Shown here: one piece after another, positions 1-8,919 of the stretch
How positions within the stretch are numbered: position 1 is the stretch's first letter
Layout: every line of letters starts with the position of its first letter
Source of the DNA: a virus
DNA: 64,000 nucleotides
Reading direction: 5' to 3' (one strand)
Virus record (IMG/VR): IMGVR_UViG_3300025266_000005
Coordinates: 1 to 64,000 of that record
Notes under the pieces: generated by a model
Database searches by the model: none
Seen by the model: only the letters and a program-made list of their open reading frames with translations
What the model was told of the DNA's origin: nothing
Translations under genes and position numbers: made by a program

Positions 1-113
1 TATTTTTAGTGAAAGACGAAAAGTAAAACACTGCCAACTTACTGAATTATATAGGGTAAATTGGTAGGCACGAATGGATTCGAACCATCGACCCCCACCA
101 TGTCAAGGTGGTA
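1..113. repeat. Direct repeat / att copy 1 (tRNA-Val 3' half and flank)
   Basis: These 113 bases are identical to 45128-45240. The repeat includes the anticodon arm, T arm and CCA end of a minus-strand tRNA-Val plus about 60 bases 3' of it. Past base 113 the copies diverge (atcgtaactcgc against acggtaaaacgc) but stay similar for another 90 bases. The strand exchange point must lie in the identical block. The block may start before base 1. Confidence 0.9.
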
Positions 114-132
114 TCGTAACTCGCGCAAACCT
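62..132 (-). tRNA. tRNA-Val(GAC)-like locus with degenerate 5' half
   Basis: On the minus strand the anticodon stem-loop reads CCACC-TTGACAT-GGTGG (anticodon GAC). It is followed by a normal variable region, a T arm (GATGG-TTCGAAT-CCATT), CGTGCCT, discriminator A and encoded CCA, close to E. coli valV. The expected 5' acceptor would be AGGCACG; here it is AGGTTTG, with G-U pairs and a mismatch. Only 14 bases separate it from the anticodon stem, too few for a normal D arm. I infer a phage-carried, probably non-functional 5' half at an attachment site. Confidence 0.55.
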
Positions 133-264
133 ACTAGGGGCGGCATTTTACACTGTTTTTAGCCACTGTCAAAAATGGCATTTTCGGCATAATAAAAACA
201 ATGAGTTACATACTTGTTTCGGATTTTGATATATATTAATTTTGGTTATAAAAGGATATTAATA

Positions 265-1059
265 ATGATCAGGGAAATACTTGTAGGATCGGGTTTTGAT
301 GGTGCCTTGTTGCGACTTCGCACTAAGGTTGAATTATTAACCCAAGCTCATAAACGCTCACTGTCTGTCGGGACTGTGATGAACGATCATCTTTCCACTT
401 TCTTGGTGGTGAGGCTGTGCGATACCGATAAGGTATTTGTCGATATAGGCGCTCACATTGGCTCAATTATCTCTGGGGTTAAAGCTCATTCCAGTCCGTC
501 AAAAATAATTGCTTTTGAAGCGATACCAGATAAAGCCAAAAAGCTGGCAGCTAAATTTAAAGATGTTGAGATTCATGAGTGCGCCGTTTCTGATCGCGCT
601 GGCTTGGCCCGTTTTTTTATTGACCCGAAGCTAAGCGGTTATAGCTCACTTAATAAAATCAAGAACGCCAGAGAGATCACTGTTGAAATGAACCTGGTGG
701 ACAATCTTGTTGATCGGGATGATATTGACGTTATCAAGATTGATATTGAAGGTGCAGAGCTTGGCGCTTTACTTGGTGCGGCAAAATTGATTGAACGATG
801 TAGGCCGGTAATTATGTTTGAGTCTGGCCCAAGTGAGGTATTGGGTTTTACAAAAGAAGCAATGTGGCAATTTTTTGAGTCGCACGGGTATCAGCTTTTT
901 ATACCCAACAGGCTACCGCATTCAGCAAAAGGTTTATCACTTGAGGCATTCATTGATTCCCATCAATACCCAAGACGAACCACCAATTATTTTGCAGTGC
1001 ATGAGTCGCGTGTTGATGAAGTAAAAACTAAAGCCATGCGTGTTCTGAAAATCACTTAA
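265..1059 (+). CDS. FkbM-family SAM-dependent methyltransferase (prophage cargo)
   Basis: A 264-residue protein with the FkbM pattern: SAM-binding motif VFVDIGAHIGS at residues 57-67, acidic loop FEAIPD at 84-89, and DVIKIDIEGAELG at 155-167. FkbM enzymes O-methylate sugars or small molecules; many modify surface glycans, but the substrate is not visible here. The start at 265 follows AAAGGAT, and the paralogue at 45404 begins at the equivalent residue (MIREILVGSG against MLKEMLVGTG). It sits between att and the lysis genes, pointing opposite to the late operon, so it is probably expressed from its own promoter in the lysogen. Its 3' end overlaps the Rz-like gene by 8 bases, tail to tail. Confidence 0.88.
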   Translation: MIREILVGSGFDGALLRLRTKVELLTQAHKRSLSVGTVMNDHLSTFLVVRLCDTDKVFVDIGAHIGSIISGVKAHSSPSKIIAFEAIPDKAKKLAAKFKDVEIHECAVSDRAGLARFFIDPKLSGYSSLNKIKNAREITVEMNLVDNLVDRDDIDVIKIDIEGAELGALLGAAKLIERCRPVIMFESGPSEVLGFTKEAMWQFFESHGYQLFIPNRLPHSAKGLSLEAFIDSHQYPRRTTNYFAVHESRVDEVKTKAMRVLKIT

Positions 1060-1525
1060 GCCGGGACTGACATGCGAGTAGCTGTTTGGTTACTCGCTCA
1101 ATTCCGTCTCTGAGGGAATAATAATACTGTCGAGCATCTGCATTAAGTTCGGGGGGGCTTCCATTATCCACGCTGGTACTGGGGCTGGTTTCGGGCAATC
1201 TATCGCTACTGGCTGGACACTTGGCGTTGACGCGCAACCGCTTACGGCCAGCATCAACATCAGCACGAAGCTGGTCGTTTTGCTTCTCTGCATCACGCAG
1301 TAAAGCATATTGTTCAACCTCAACAGCCGCCCATACAGCTTGTTTTTTATCGAATTCATCTTGCAGTTCCCGTTGTTTGTTTGCTGCGGTAACAGCAATT
1401 GATTTGAGTGTTTCGGCTGTTCTGGTATTAGCCTCAGCAATCTGCTCACCCATTCGCCAGCCTTGTATTTGCCAGCCAGCGACAAAGGCTGCCAATGCGG
1501 CTGCAAGCAGAATGTATTTATTCAT
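1052..1525 (-). CDS. rz: Rz-like inner-membrane spanin
   Basis: A 157-residue protein with one N-terminal membrane segment (MNKYILLAAALAAFVAG) followed by a long charged coiled-coil periplasmic region rich in Gln, Glu and Ala. This is the i-spanin plan. With Rz1 it would fuse inner and outer membranes at the end of lysis. The ATG at 1525 overlaps the endolysin stop by 8 bases, and Rz1 is nested in another frame. A longer reading exists, but its extra residues lie inside the endolysin gene and precede the membrane segment, so I reject that start. Confidence 0.85.
   Translation of the reverse strand: MNKYILLAAALAAFVAGWQIQGWRMGEQIAEANTRTAETLKSIAVTAANKQRELQDEFDKKQAVWAAVEVEQYALLRDAEKQNDQLRADVDAGRKRLRVNAKCPASSDRLPETSPSTSVDNGSPPELNADARQYYYSLRDGIERVTKQLLACQSRLK
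1090..1293 (-). CDS. rz1: Rz1-like outer-membrane spanin lipoprotein, nested in Rz
   Basis: A 67-residue reading frame inside the Rz-like gene. It begins with a basic and hydrophobic signal ending in the lipobox AVSGC, so Cys19 would be lipidated. The mature part is short and Pro-rich (CPKPAPVPAW), as in lambda Rz1. Fully embedded Rz/Rz1 pairs are the lambda arrangement. The equivalent gene in prophage B (46811-47014) preserves the lipobox and Pro-rich part, which supports selection on this frame. Confidence 0.82.
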   Translation of the reverse strand: MQRSKTTSFVLMLMLAVSGCASTPSVQPVAIDCPKPAPVPAWIMEAPPNLMQMLDSIIIPSETELSE

Positions 1526-2036
1526 AAATACCCGGCAGGCATAAAATGTCCCGTTCGCCCTGTCTGCGATTTTGCAGCCCCTGCAGATAAACCCCGGCAG
1601 CATATGACCAGTTTGGTTGTCCATTAAATTTGGTTGCGATTAGATTACACCCGGTCACGTAATCGCCGCTGTTAATATATTTCACCGATTGACTACCACA
1701 GGCTTTTGGCGTGCCGACATTCCAGGCCAATGACGAAACAGCGTCAAACACGCCTTGTGGCGGCTCATGCGTTAAACAACTCAGCAATTCCAATTGAACT
1801 TTTGTTAATTCCTCACTCATTACCCGATCGCACTTTTCTTTTGACCAGTAATCACCAATGATAACCGGCTCATCTGTCACGTATTTAGTGATGCCGTGAC
1901 ACGCTGTAGGCAGCCCTCCTGCAAGCTTATCTGCGTAAACTGTCATACCTTCGCTACCACCTTCCCATAACGCCAGAAACACCATTAACGGGACCGATGC
2001 CAGCGATAAGCCGCCAACCTTTGCCAATCTATTCAT
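1518..2036 (-). CDS. Endolysin, GH24 lysozyme with N-terminal membrane anchor (SAR-like)
   Basis: A 172-residue muramidase-type endolysin. The N terminus has a hydrophobic stretch at about residues 9-23 (LSLASVPLMVFLALW), resembling a signal-arrest-release anchor. It is followed by the candidate catalytic Glu25, Asp36 and Thr44 in WEGGSEG...YAD...PTACHG. The E-D and D-T spacings are each about two residues longer than in T4 lysozyme. It would cut peptidoglycan after export. It lies at the end of the late operon with the spanins; the holin candidate is 23 kb away at the start of that operon. A terminator hairpin lies just upstream (2053-2074). Confidence 0.86.
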   Translation of the reverse strand: MNRLAKVGGLSLASVPLMVFLALWEGGSEGMTVYADKLAGGLPTACHGITKYVTDEPVIIGDYWSKEKCDRVMSEELTKVQLELLSCLTHEPPQGVFDAVSSLAWNVGTPKACGSQSVKYINSGDYVTGCNLIATKFNGQPNWSYAAGVYLQGLQNRRQGERDILCLPGIYE

Positions 2037-2052
2037 GCTTTACTCCAGGCAT

Positions 2053-2074
2053 AAAAAAACCGCCCGAAGGCGGC
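2053..2074 (-). terminator. Intrinsic terminator between tail fibre and endolysin
   Basis: On the minus strand a CCGCC-TTCG-GGCGG hairpin is followed by seven T. It would reduce read-through from the fibre gene into the lysis genes unless the polymerase is antiterminated. Prophage B has the same element at 47774-47793. Confidence 0.8.
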
Positions 2075-2097
2075 TTAATATGATTTGCATTAACGTT

Positions 2098-5000
2098 CTA
2101 AGTCCAATCGCCTGCAACCACGTTCACAAGCGTCATTGTTCCAGTGCCAACACTTGCGGCCTCAGTTGTTGTGCTTCCTGAGTCCATTGCGTAGGTAGTT
2201 AATACGGAGCCAGATACGGTTAGATTGCGAACAGATGCGTTGGTATATATTGTGCCTCTTCGAGCAACCCGGTTGACCCTAATGTTTGCGGTAATAGAAG
2301 TTGTTCCTGACTGCGCGACAGTCTCTCCATCAATAACAGCGAAGAAAGAATCAGCAGCATCCCTCTGAATTCTGATAGTGTGCCAATTTCCGTCTAAAAG
2401 CCCTGTTTTTGGATAGTTAAACGTGGTTGGGCTTATCCATGTCCTAACAACAACGCCAGTTGAGTTAACCTCTACCCTTGCATCTGCGCTGGCAGACTCA
2501 CCAACTATCACCCCGCCTGTCGTTGTTTTAACTTCAAACTGTACCCAATCACCTATACCAGTTACTCCATCACGAACTATCATGTCTGGAGATATGGACG
2601 CATAGGAATCAACGCCGTTGAAGGTTACAGCCTGCGATGTAACTACTGGGGAGAAATCGCCGTTTGCAGGGTCATTCCAGTCTGGCTGTGCTAATGAGTT
2701 ATTGTCTCCCGGAATTAAACTCTCAAGCTCAGCCAATGTTTTCGCCACGCCGTCAACAGTGAACGGCTTTCCTGATATAACATTTGGAGCCCAGAATTTG
2801 TTATAACCAACATAAAGTTTTGCATCGGGGGAGTACCCTGATGCTGAAGGGGATAGCCTTAATAAGGTAGCATCCGCCGCATTTGACCAAACTTCATTAT
2901 TGTAAAGCTCTGTTGTAATAAATTGCTCTTGCTTATAAAGCCCATACCCAAAACCTCTACATTCTTCAGCAACGTAATTATCAACATTGTGATCTACTAG
3001 CGTATCTAGCTTTACTTGGAAAGAGTTATAGGCAACGCCTACAATACCGTCATAAGTGCTTCCATCGTTGTAAAATTCCATTTTCTTAGCAAAGAATGAT
3101 TTTAACGTCCAAGGGTACATGGTCCCACCTCGGCAAGTTTCGTCACCTTTGTTTCGATATAATATCATGTTGGTTTGTGTAGAGGTCTCTGGCTTATTAG
3201 CGCCATTACTACTGTCAATGAAAAATTCACTGTGCCGACAATAGCAATCATGCACTGATATACCGTCCTGTGCGGGTACGTCATCAGCATTATGATTAAA
3301 CATAAAGCCAACATTTTCACCGTCACGGGCATAAACCCATCCATAGTGAGAGTTTCCTATTTGATTGTTTGGGTAATAGTGATGGCCATAAGTATCAAAG
3401 TCACACGTAGATTCAATAATCATTCCCACAATGGCTAGACGTTTGCTAGTGATTAGCTGCTGCACAGATCGGGACTCGTGAATTGTCACCGCAGAGCCAG
3501 CCGGGAAGTCCCTCAGAAGCTCATACCTTCCTCGATCACTGATTAAGTCAAATGTTAAGTTGTCTGCTGATGTTAAGCTCATTCGATGGTATTCATACTC
3601 TGTTGGAGAGTAGTAAATTTTTATTGACGCGTATGTTGCACCGGGATTAAGTGCTGTAAATTCAGCAGGGTCAAAAGCTGTTTCAAGCGTTATCTGGACA
3701 TCACCAGTAAGTGCGGCCTCAATAGTTCGCTCAAACGTGATCATACGTTGGTTAGCTAAACACTGAGTTGCCCACATGGTTAGATGTATGTCGGCACTAG
3801 ATGGTATATACCAATTACCTATATTTTCATCTACCATCCTATCTAGGCATATATCTACCTGCTGGCCTTCTAGCGGATCAGAAAAGCTAACACCAGAAAA
3901 CATGAAAAGGATTTTACCATCATCAGGCAATCTAATATTGCTTATATATATATTATTTGGTAGGTTGTTCGTGCCGTTAGGTAACTGCATACTAATCATT
4001 CGCGACCTTGGTGGCATTGTTGTTGAGGTAATGTTGGCAGGACTTGTGCCGCCATAACTCCCCATATAAAACCAGTCATCTACACTCGCGGTCGATGGAG
4101 AGCTAGCAAAGTCACTGGTTGTGCCAGAAAGCAGCATGATGCCAAAGTTATCCGCTTGCGGATTACCTCCGGTATAAAAGCCTTTAGGCCCAGTCGATGA
4201 GGTCAGTCCGGTTGCGTCCGCACTCAGTTTATAAGCATCATCAATGCGTATCGCATCATCACTGATTTTTTCAGCAATTCGGCGTAACGCTCCACTAAAA
4301 TAAATCCAGTTTGTATTCTCTCTGTCGTAACCAATGCTTGCTGCTGCGGTGTGGTCATAGCCTGCAAACTTGCCTGTCTCGGTTAATACTCCTGTTGACT
4401 CAACATAGCTCGCATTTGTTAAAGCAAAGCCGTTAGGGTCTCTGCCATCGTTTGAATCATTGCCAGATGAGCCAGCATAGAAGTAAAAATCAGCTCCACA
4501 AGGATTTATGGTTACATTACGACTAAACACATGCTTGATAACGTTCCCTGTAGAGTTTGCCAGCATGACGGTTGTTTCTACTCTGTAATCGCCATCCTTA
4601 CGAATAAGCGCAGTAATTTCAGGCCCCGGTGTATCGGTATATGGGTTGACTACCGACTCATCACCAAATTTATGAACCTTTTTAACTTCGCCCAAATATT
4701 CAATTGGATCGCCATTGGCATACGTCACTTTTGTTTCATAATGGGCGTGACGGTATGCACTGACAGGCTTTCCTGTATGACGTAATACGCCTGACGCGAC
4801 TGCTTCGGCTGTAATCATCAATGAGCAAGGGGCTTCTAGCGTGCCCGCTAATATTCTTTCCTCAACGCTATCCTGAAACTTCAATTCTGTTACCTGAATT
4901 GAAGTTCCGTTTACTTGCGTGTAGCCGTGGAAGACCAGTGGCATCGCGTCGATTTCAGCCACCACCCAATCAGCAGTGTTAGTCGCTGCACTGCCAGCCG

Positions 5001-5586
5001 CATTAGTCGCAGTAATGGACAAGCCTGAAACGGTTTCAAAAACAGCATTGGTGTAGGTAAATACACAAGTTGAGGTGTTAAACGTCAACCATGCTGGCAA
5101 CGTGCCTGTCGCAATGGAATAGCTGTCAATCTCACCCGCAAAACAATAAGCCGCACTAAATGTGCCTGTATCGCCTTCGGTTAATTGAGGGAAAACTAAA
5201 TCAAATTCAAAGGTCGGCGCTTCAAGTGCGGCCGCTTTGTAGACAGTGACCGAACGGAATAAAGGCGTAACCGTAAAGCCTGAAGGAACATTGATAATAT
5301 CCAGCGTTACGCCCTGCCCATCTTCAACCGTAATCGTGTTGATATTGACGGTATAAACAGCACCAACTTTCGACACAACACCCTTGCTTGCACCGGTAAC
5401 AACAAAGTTAGCCGTGGTTAAGCCTGGATCAACATCAAACGTGGCTGTTAATTGCGTGGTGGAAACTGTGCCACTTGTGCCGTTTGCGGTTAGGGATTGG
5501 AAGGATACTGCTGTTGGCTCTGCAGGCGGCACAAATTTAGGTTTTCGTCCTAAAATCCATGGTGCTATGTTGCCCATAATATTCAT
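2098..5586 (-). CDS. Large tail fibre/spike with Ig-like, beta-helix and LamG-like domains
   Basis: A 1162-residue receptor-binding protein. An Ig-like segment (about 28-110) is followed by a second, putative-Ig segment (about 120-210), a long central region with a beta-helix look (about 350-930), and a C-terminal concanavalin/LamG-like domain (about 960-1140). The first Ig-like part and the last ~215 residues are nearly the same as in the prophage B spike (47817-50747), while the centres are unrelated. The centre is therefore the exchangeable, host-specific part, possibly a polysaccharide-degrading domain, though I see no catalytic motif that proves it. The start at 5586 follows AGGAAAACCGC. 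Confidence 0.82.
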   Translation of the reverse strand: MNIMGNIAPWILGRKPKFVPPAEPTAVSFQSLTANGTSGTVSTTQLTATFDVDPGLTTANFVVTGASKGVVSKVGAVYTVNINTITVEDGQGVTLDIINVPSGFTVTPLFRSVTVYKAAALEAPTFEFDLVFPQLTEGDTGTFSAAYCFAGEIDSYSIATGTLPAWLTFNTSTCVFTYTNAVFETVSGLSITATNAAGSAATNTADWVVAEIDAMPLVFHGYTQVNGTSIQVTELKFQDSVEERILAGTLEAPCSLMITAEAVASGVLRHTGKPVSAYRHAHYETKVTYANGDPIEYLGEVKKVHKFGDESVVNPYTDTPGPEITALIRKDGDYRVETTVMLANSTGNVIKHVFSRNVTINPCGADFYFYAGSSGNDSNDGRDPNGFALTNASYVESTGVLTETGKFAGYDHTAAASIGYDRENTNWIYFSGALRRIAEKISDDAIRIDDAYKLSADATGLTSSTGPKGFYTGGNPQADNFGIMLLSGTTSDFASSPSTASVDDWFYMGSYGGTSPANITSTTMPPRSRMISMQLPNGTNNLPNNIYISNIRLPDDGKILFMFSGVSFSDPLEGQQVDICLDRMVDENIGNWYIPSSADIHLTMWATQCLANQRMITFERTIEAALTGDVQITLETAFDPAEFTALNPGATYASIKIYYSPTEYEYHRMSLTSADNLTFDLISDRGRYELLRDFPAGSAVTIHESRSVQQLITSKRLAIVGMIIESTCDFDTYGHHYYPNNQIGNSHYGWVYARDGENVGFMFNHNADDVPAQDGISVHDCYCRHSEFFIDSSNGANKPETSTQTNMILYRNKGDETCRGGTMYPWTLKSFFAKKMEFYNDGSTYDGIVGVAYNSFQVKLDTLVDHNVDNYVAEECRGFGYGLYKQEQFITTELYNNEVWSNAADATLLRLSPSASGYSPDAKLYVGYNKFWAPNVISGKPFTVDGVAKTLAELESLIPGDNNSLAQPDWNDPANGDFSPVVTSQAVTFNGVDSYASISPDMIVRDGVTGIGDWVQFEVKTTTGGVIVGESASADARVEVNSTGVVVRTWISPTTFNYPKTGLLDGNWHTIRIQRDAADSFFAVIDGETVAQSGTTSITANIRVNRVARRGTIYTNASVRNLTVSGSVLTTYAMDSGSTTTEAASVGTGTMTLVNVVAGDWT

Positions 5587-5609
5587 GCGGTTTTCCTGTT
5601 TTTAGGCGC

Positions 5610-5634
5610 AAAAAAAACCCGCTCAACGGCAGGC
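5610..5634 (-). terminator. Intrinsic terminator upstream of the tail fibre gene
   Basis: On the minus strand CCTGC-CGTTGA-GCGGG is followed by eight T, between the 88-residue structural gene and the fibre gene. Confidence 0.75.
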
Positions 5635-5654
5635 TTTATGGTTTGATGGCTTTA

Positions 5655-5921
5655 TTAACTGGACCATTCAGTAAAATCAATTTTCACTGACCCGGTGGAC
5701 GCCCTCACCCAAGCTGTTAAGGTTGATGTTTTGGGGAATGCCTCAAGCGGGGCAAGCTTCATTCCTTCAACGCCTGCGCCTGGCGCGCCTGATGCGGTTT
5801 CAGCGTAGTAGCAGGAAAGTAAAGCTGTTTTATTTTGAATAGCCCCCGATAAGCCGTCCGCAGCCGTTATTTCAACCCATCCATCTTCTTTAGTAATTGT
5901 CACTGTATTGCTGGTTGCCAT
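5655..5921 (-). CDS. Small tail-fibre-region protein, function unknown
   Basis: An 88-residue protein, rich in Thr, Ser, Ala and Gly, with alternating hydrophobic residues that suggest a compact beta fold. It is flanked by two intrinsic terminators and lies between the fibre assembly protein and the large fibre, so a minor fibre or fibre-cap role is likely by position. No family is recognised. Confidence 0.6.
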   Translation of the reverse strand: MATSNTVTITKEDGWVEITAADGLSGAIQNKTALLSCYYAETASGAPGAGVEGMKLAPLEAFPKTSTLTAWVRASTGSVKIDFTEWSS

Positions 5922-5994
5922 TTTGCTACCTCGTCTTAATTGGGAACGCGATCAGCCCTCAGAAATGAATCTGCTTCGCGTGAATTTCGGGCAT

Positions 5995-6014
5995 AAAAAA
6001 AACCGCTTTCGCGG
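5995..6014 (-). terminator. Intrinsic terminator after the fibre assembly gene
   Basis: On the minus strand CCGC-GAAA-GCGG is followed by eight T, just past the stop at 6040. Confidence 0.8.
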
Positions 6015-6039
6015 CCTTGATGAATGATTAGATGTTTAA

Positions 6040-6423
6040 CTAAAGCGTTTTGGCCAGAGTGAATAAACTATTCAACTCTGATTCAGTACCGCCAAGCTGG
6101 TTCCACATAGATTGTAGAAAAGGATTGCCTAACTCCCATGTGTCAGCTTCATACTCAATCTGGGCGTCTATACGAGCGTCATCATCAGCAATATTATTGA
6201 TAGCAGACTCAACAATTAATAGCTTATTAGCTCGACGCAACGCTAACCTGCCCTGCCTGCGAGTTATAGTGGTTACCTGTGGCGCGGGCGGCTGATTAGC
6301 CGCAATAATAGCATCTGCCTGCTGCTTGGTTATCGTTACCAGTCCGCTAGGAATGAACTCATCCTGACTGCCATCAGATTCAAAAGCATATATTTTGTCG
6401 TTATTGTCTTTGTAATATTTCAT
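6040..6423 (-). CDS. Tail fibre assembly-like protein
   Basis: A 127-residue protein. Its N-terminal part (YYKDNNDKIYAFESDGSQ) and C-terminal helical part (DTWELGNPFLQSMWNQLG) resemble the small chaperones encoded beside fibre genes; the prophage B gene at 50811-51329 is of similar type. The start is taken at 6423, where TAATG couples it to the stop of the preceding fibre gene. A longer reading would run back through that gene. Confidence 0.6.
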   Translation of the reverse strand: MKYYKDNNDKIYAFESDGSQDEFIPSGLVTITKQQADAIIAANQPPAPQVTTITRRQGRLALRRANKLLIVESAINNIADDDARIDAQIEYEADTWELGNPFLQSMWNQLGGTESELNSLFTLAKTL

Positions 6424-7049
6424 TATCGTAACTCCGCCCAGCTTTGTATGCCACTTGGCGCGCTTAATGAGTACACACCACCATTTGGAACTATAAATTG
6501 AACCGACATTGCAAAACCACCTACAGGACAAGCCAGGATGGTTACCCCATTAACTATGGCAATTACATTCTGACCCTCAGTGTTTACACCGATTGACGCT
6601 GAAATCATGATCGATCTGCCAGTAGAATTGGTGTAGTTGACGTCAAGAGATCGGCTGCCGCCAACATTTTGCCAAGTTTGTACCTCCCCAATGGCTAGAG
6701 TTTTAATTTTAGAATCTAGTTTTACTGGGCTTATAGAGCTTTCTGTGGTTAATAAGCCAGAATCCCATATAGCTTGCAATTGCGATGGAGCTACGCGGGT
6801 ATTTATCATGGACAGGATGGCGTTTAATACTTGTGACGCCTGGGCGGTCTCAACAACTCCGTTGGCAACTATTTCAGCCTCATCAAGCGTGGCGTCCCTA
6901 AATCCAAGCCAGTCATTGGCCCAGTCTTTTTCAAGCGGGGTTCCGTCCTCTGACTCCGGCGATGTGTCATTCCTGAAGCTACCTGTTGGGTAGTCAAGTG
7001 ATGGAGCGTCCGCATTGGCGGGATATTTCGTTTTTACATTTATAGCCAT
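6423..7049 (-). CDS. Tail fibre protein (baseplate-proximal)
   Basis: A 208-residue protein whose N-terminal region contains YPTGSFRNDTSPESEDGTP followed by DWANDWLGFRDA, a pattern common in short myovirus fibre proteins that attach to the baseplate. The C-terminal half is beta-rich and Gly/Asn-rich. It follows the DUF2612-type baseplate gene (stop-start overlap at 7049). Confidence 0.65.
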   Translation of the reverse strand: MAINVKTKYPANADAPSLDYPTGSFRNDTSPESEDGTPLEKDWANDWLGFRDATLDEAEIVANGVVETAQASQVLNAILSMINTRVAPSQLQAIWDSGLLTTESSISPVKLDSKIKTLAIGEVQTWQNVGGSRSLDVNYTNSTGRSIMISASIGVNTEGQNVIAIVNGVTILACPVGGFAMSVQFIVPNGGVYSLSAPSGIQSWAELR

Positions 7050-7702
7050 TAGTAGCCCCTGTATCTTCTGAAACGTATATCACTTGCACCCATCCTGACC
7101 GCTGACGCTGTTGGTGCAAACCTATAAAAATCGGTCTTTTCTGTAATCCCTAAAAATTTCACACCCTGTGGCCTTTGGATAAGATTTGAATTGAATAATG
7201 CCCACCGAGTAAGGCTGTCAATATCTCCAGAAAACTCTATTCCGAAGGTCATATCCTGGTTGTCATTTACGGCAAGATACTCAATACCTGGCGCAATGAT
7301 CATCATCTGCCTAAGAATACTTTTAATGGTTGCGTCGCCATTGTTTTTGGCGATCTTTGCTTTGATTGCTATCCGCAAAAGACCGTCAGACATTATGGTG
7401 TCGGATGCGGCTGTTTTTGCCGACATGGTCGCACCACCACCCATACGAGGTTGAATATCGGTGGATGCAGCGAAACGATATTGATTTAGCGGTATATTTG
7501 AAACAAACCCGCGATCCAAAACAACAATCCTAGCTAGCACATCAAGCTGCTCGCCTTCGGCGGAATCTATGTCATATGAATTTCTGACCGCCTCCGCCGC
7601 TGATTCAATATCACCTCCCAATACTCTGGCAATATTCATCCAATCAACAAGTTTTGGCTTACTCCGATATTGGCTATAAATCCGGCTTGGTAGATTTATC
7701 AT
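7049..7702 (-). CDS. Baseplate protein, DUF2612-like
   Basis: A 217-residue protein. The N-terminal part (SQYRSKPKLVDWMNIA, then SAEGEQLDVLARIV) matches the DUF2612 baseplate family found next to baseplate-J proteins in small myoviruses. It probably links the baseplate wedge to the fibre. It overlaps the J-like gene by 4 bases (7699-7702). Confidence 0.75.
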   Translation of the reverse strand: MINLPSRIYSQYRSKPKLVDWMNIARVLGGDIESAAEAVRNSYDIDSAEGEQLDVLARIVVLDRGFVSNIPLNQYRFAASTDIQPRMGGGATMSAKTAASDTIMSDGLLRIAIKAKIAKNNGDATIKSILRQMMIIAPGIEYLAVNDNQDMTFGIEFSGDIDSLTRWALFNSNLIQRPQGVKFLGITEKTDFYRFAPTASAVRMGASDIRFRRYRGY

Positions 7703-8919
7703 GCAATCGTTACCGTGATATTAGATTCAGTCCATCGGCTTAACTCGTTATAAGCAATCGCCTGATTTGTGGTTGCGCCATTAACAGTTAAAGCGGAAAC
7801 AAAAGCGTTTCCGTAAGGCTCAATTACGTGGTTTATAGGTGTATATAAGCTGCTGTATGGCACTGATTCGCCAATATCAAACCCTCTATCACGAAAGCCG
7901 CATGATGGAGAGGTCATCGACCCATTGGCAAACTCAAGAAATGCCTCACTTATCAGGCTTTCAATATCTTCTGGCAATTCATTTAAGGTATCGGTTAACT
8001 CAATAACAATAACCATATCCACATAAGTTGGACGGTTAATGCGTATTGGTTGAATGTTGGTGGGGTAATCTTCGTCTGTGACAATTACAACTGTATCGTC
8101 ACCGGTATCGGCTAAAAAACAGCCTGGGTTTTTCTTGCTATACACCGCATAAGCAATATCGTAATCCTCGCCGCCATCCACAATAATTCCCATTGAATGC
8201 TCTGGTAGTCCGTGAGGGTTAAATATAGGATCAACTGTTGCTGAATCGGTGGTGTTTTCATAAATTCTGGCACGGCGAACACCTTCAACGGCGTAGATTT
8301 CACCCAATGCAGACCCAATCTGATTTTTGCCCGCCCTTGCTACTGCGGCACGCCTTTTCAAGCGCAAAGCTGAATCTGTTTCGACTGTGGTTCCTGGTGT
8401 TGCTGGTGCTGGGTTTGTAACGCCGGTCACGCCACTCATCGTGGTAATTATCTTTGTCAGCGTTCCTGTGTCTGCTTGCGTCAATCCAATTACAGTGGCC
8501 TTGGCTGGAACCGTTGCCGCGCCTGAAACGTCTAGCGTGTAGGTTTGACTAACGGTCCATCGTGATCCGGTAGTCGCGGACTCAACAATTGCGCCCGACA
8601 AAACGGTTGCACCTGGATTGCCAGAAAATAACAGCTCAACGTCTGATGGCGTTCCTTGCGATCTTGATGTGAACGTAATTGCTGATAACACGTCCAAATC
8701 AATGCCACGAGCCTTGTTTGGGTCTTTTGAGTTGTACGCCTGCATCAGCGTTTCATCTAAGGCAGAGAATACCTCCGCATCATGTGCGATTTTTAAACCG
8801 TCAGGCGTGGATGGATCAAGATTCCAACTAGGATCGATCTCTAAATATAAATCCCTTTGATTGTTAAACCATTCGTTTTGAGTGGTTAACTTATAGCCCT
8901 GTGGTGTCAACTGCGCCAT
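7699..8919 (-). CDS. Baseplate J-like wedge protein
   Basis: A 406-residue protein with the layout of the Mu gp47/P2 J family: an N-terminal region on non-redundant starting positions (LDVLSAITFTSRSQGTPS), a Thr/Ala-rich beta middle, and a C-terminal half with VRRARIYENTTDS and EDYPTNIQPIRIN. These proteins form the iris of the contractile baseplate. The neighbours are a gp25/W-like gene upstream and DUF2612 downstream. Confidence 0.85.
   Translation of the reverse strand: MAQLTPQGYKLTTQNEWFNNQRDLYLEIDPSWNLDPSTPDGLKIAHDAEVFSALDETLMQAYNSKDPNKARGIDLDVLSAITFTSRSQGTPSDVELLFSGNPGATVLSGAIVESATTGSRWTVSQTYTLDVSGAATVPAKATVIGLTQADTGTLTKIITTMSGVTGVTNPAPATPGTTVETDSALRLKRRAAVARAGKNQIGSALGEIYAVEGVRRARIYENTTDSATVDPIFNPHGLPEHSMGIIVDGGEDYDIAYAVYSKKNPGCFLADTGDDTVVIVTDEDYPTNIQPIRINRPTYVDMVIVIELTDTLNELPEDIESLISEAFLEFANGSMTSPSCGFRDRGFDIGESVPYSSLYTPINHVIEPYGNAFVSALTVNGATTNQAIAYNELSRWTESNITVTIA

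Noticed and set aside
3776-4785. Plus-strand frames inside the fibre gene
   Set aside because: They are antisense shadows of the long fibre frame with no ribosome sites.
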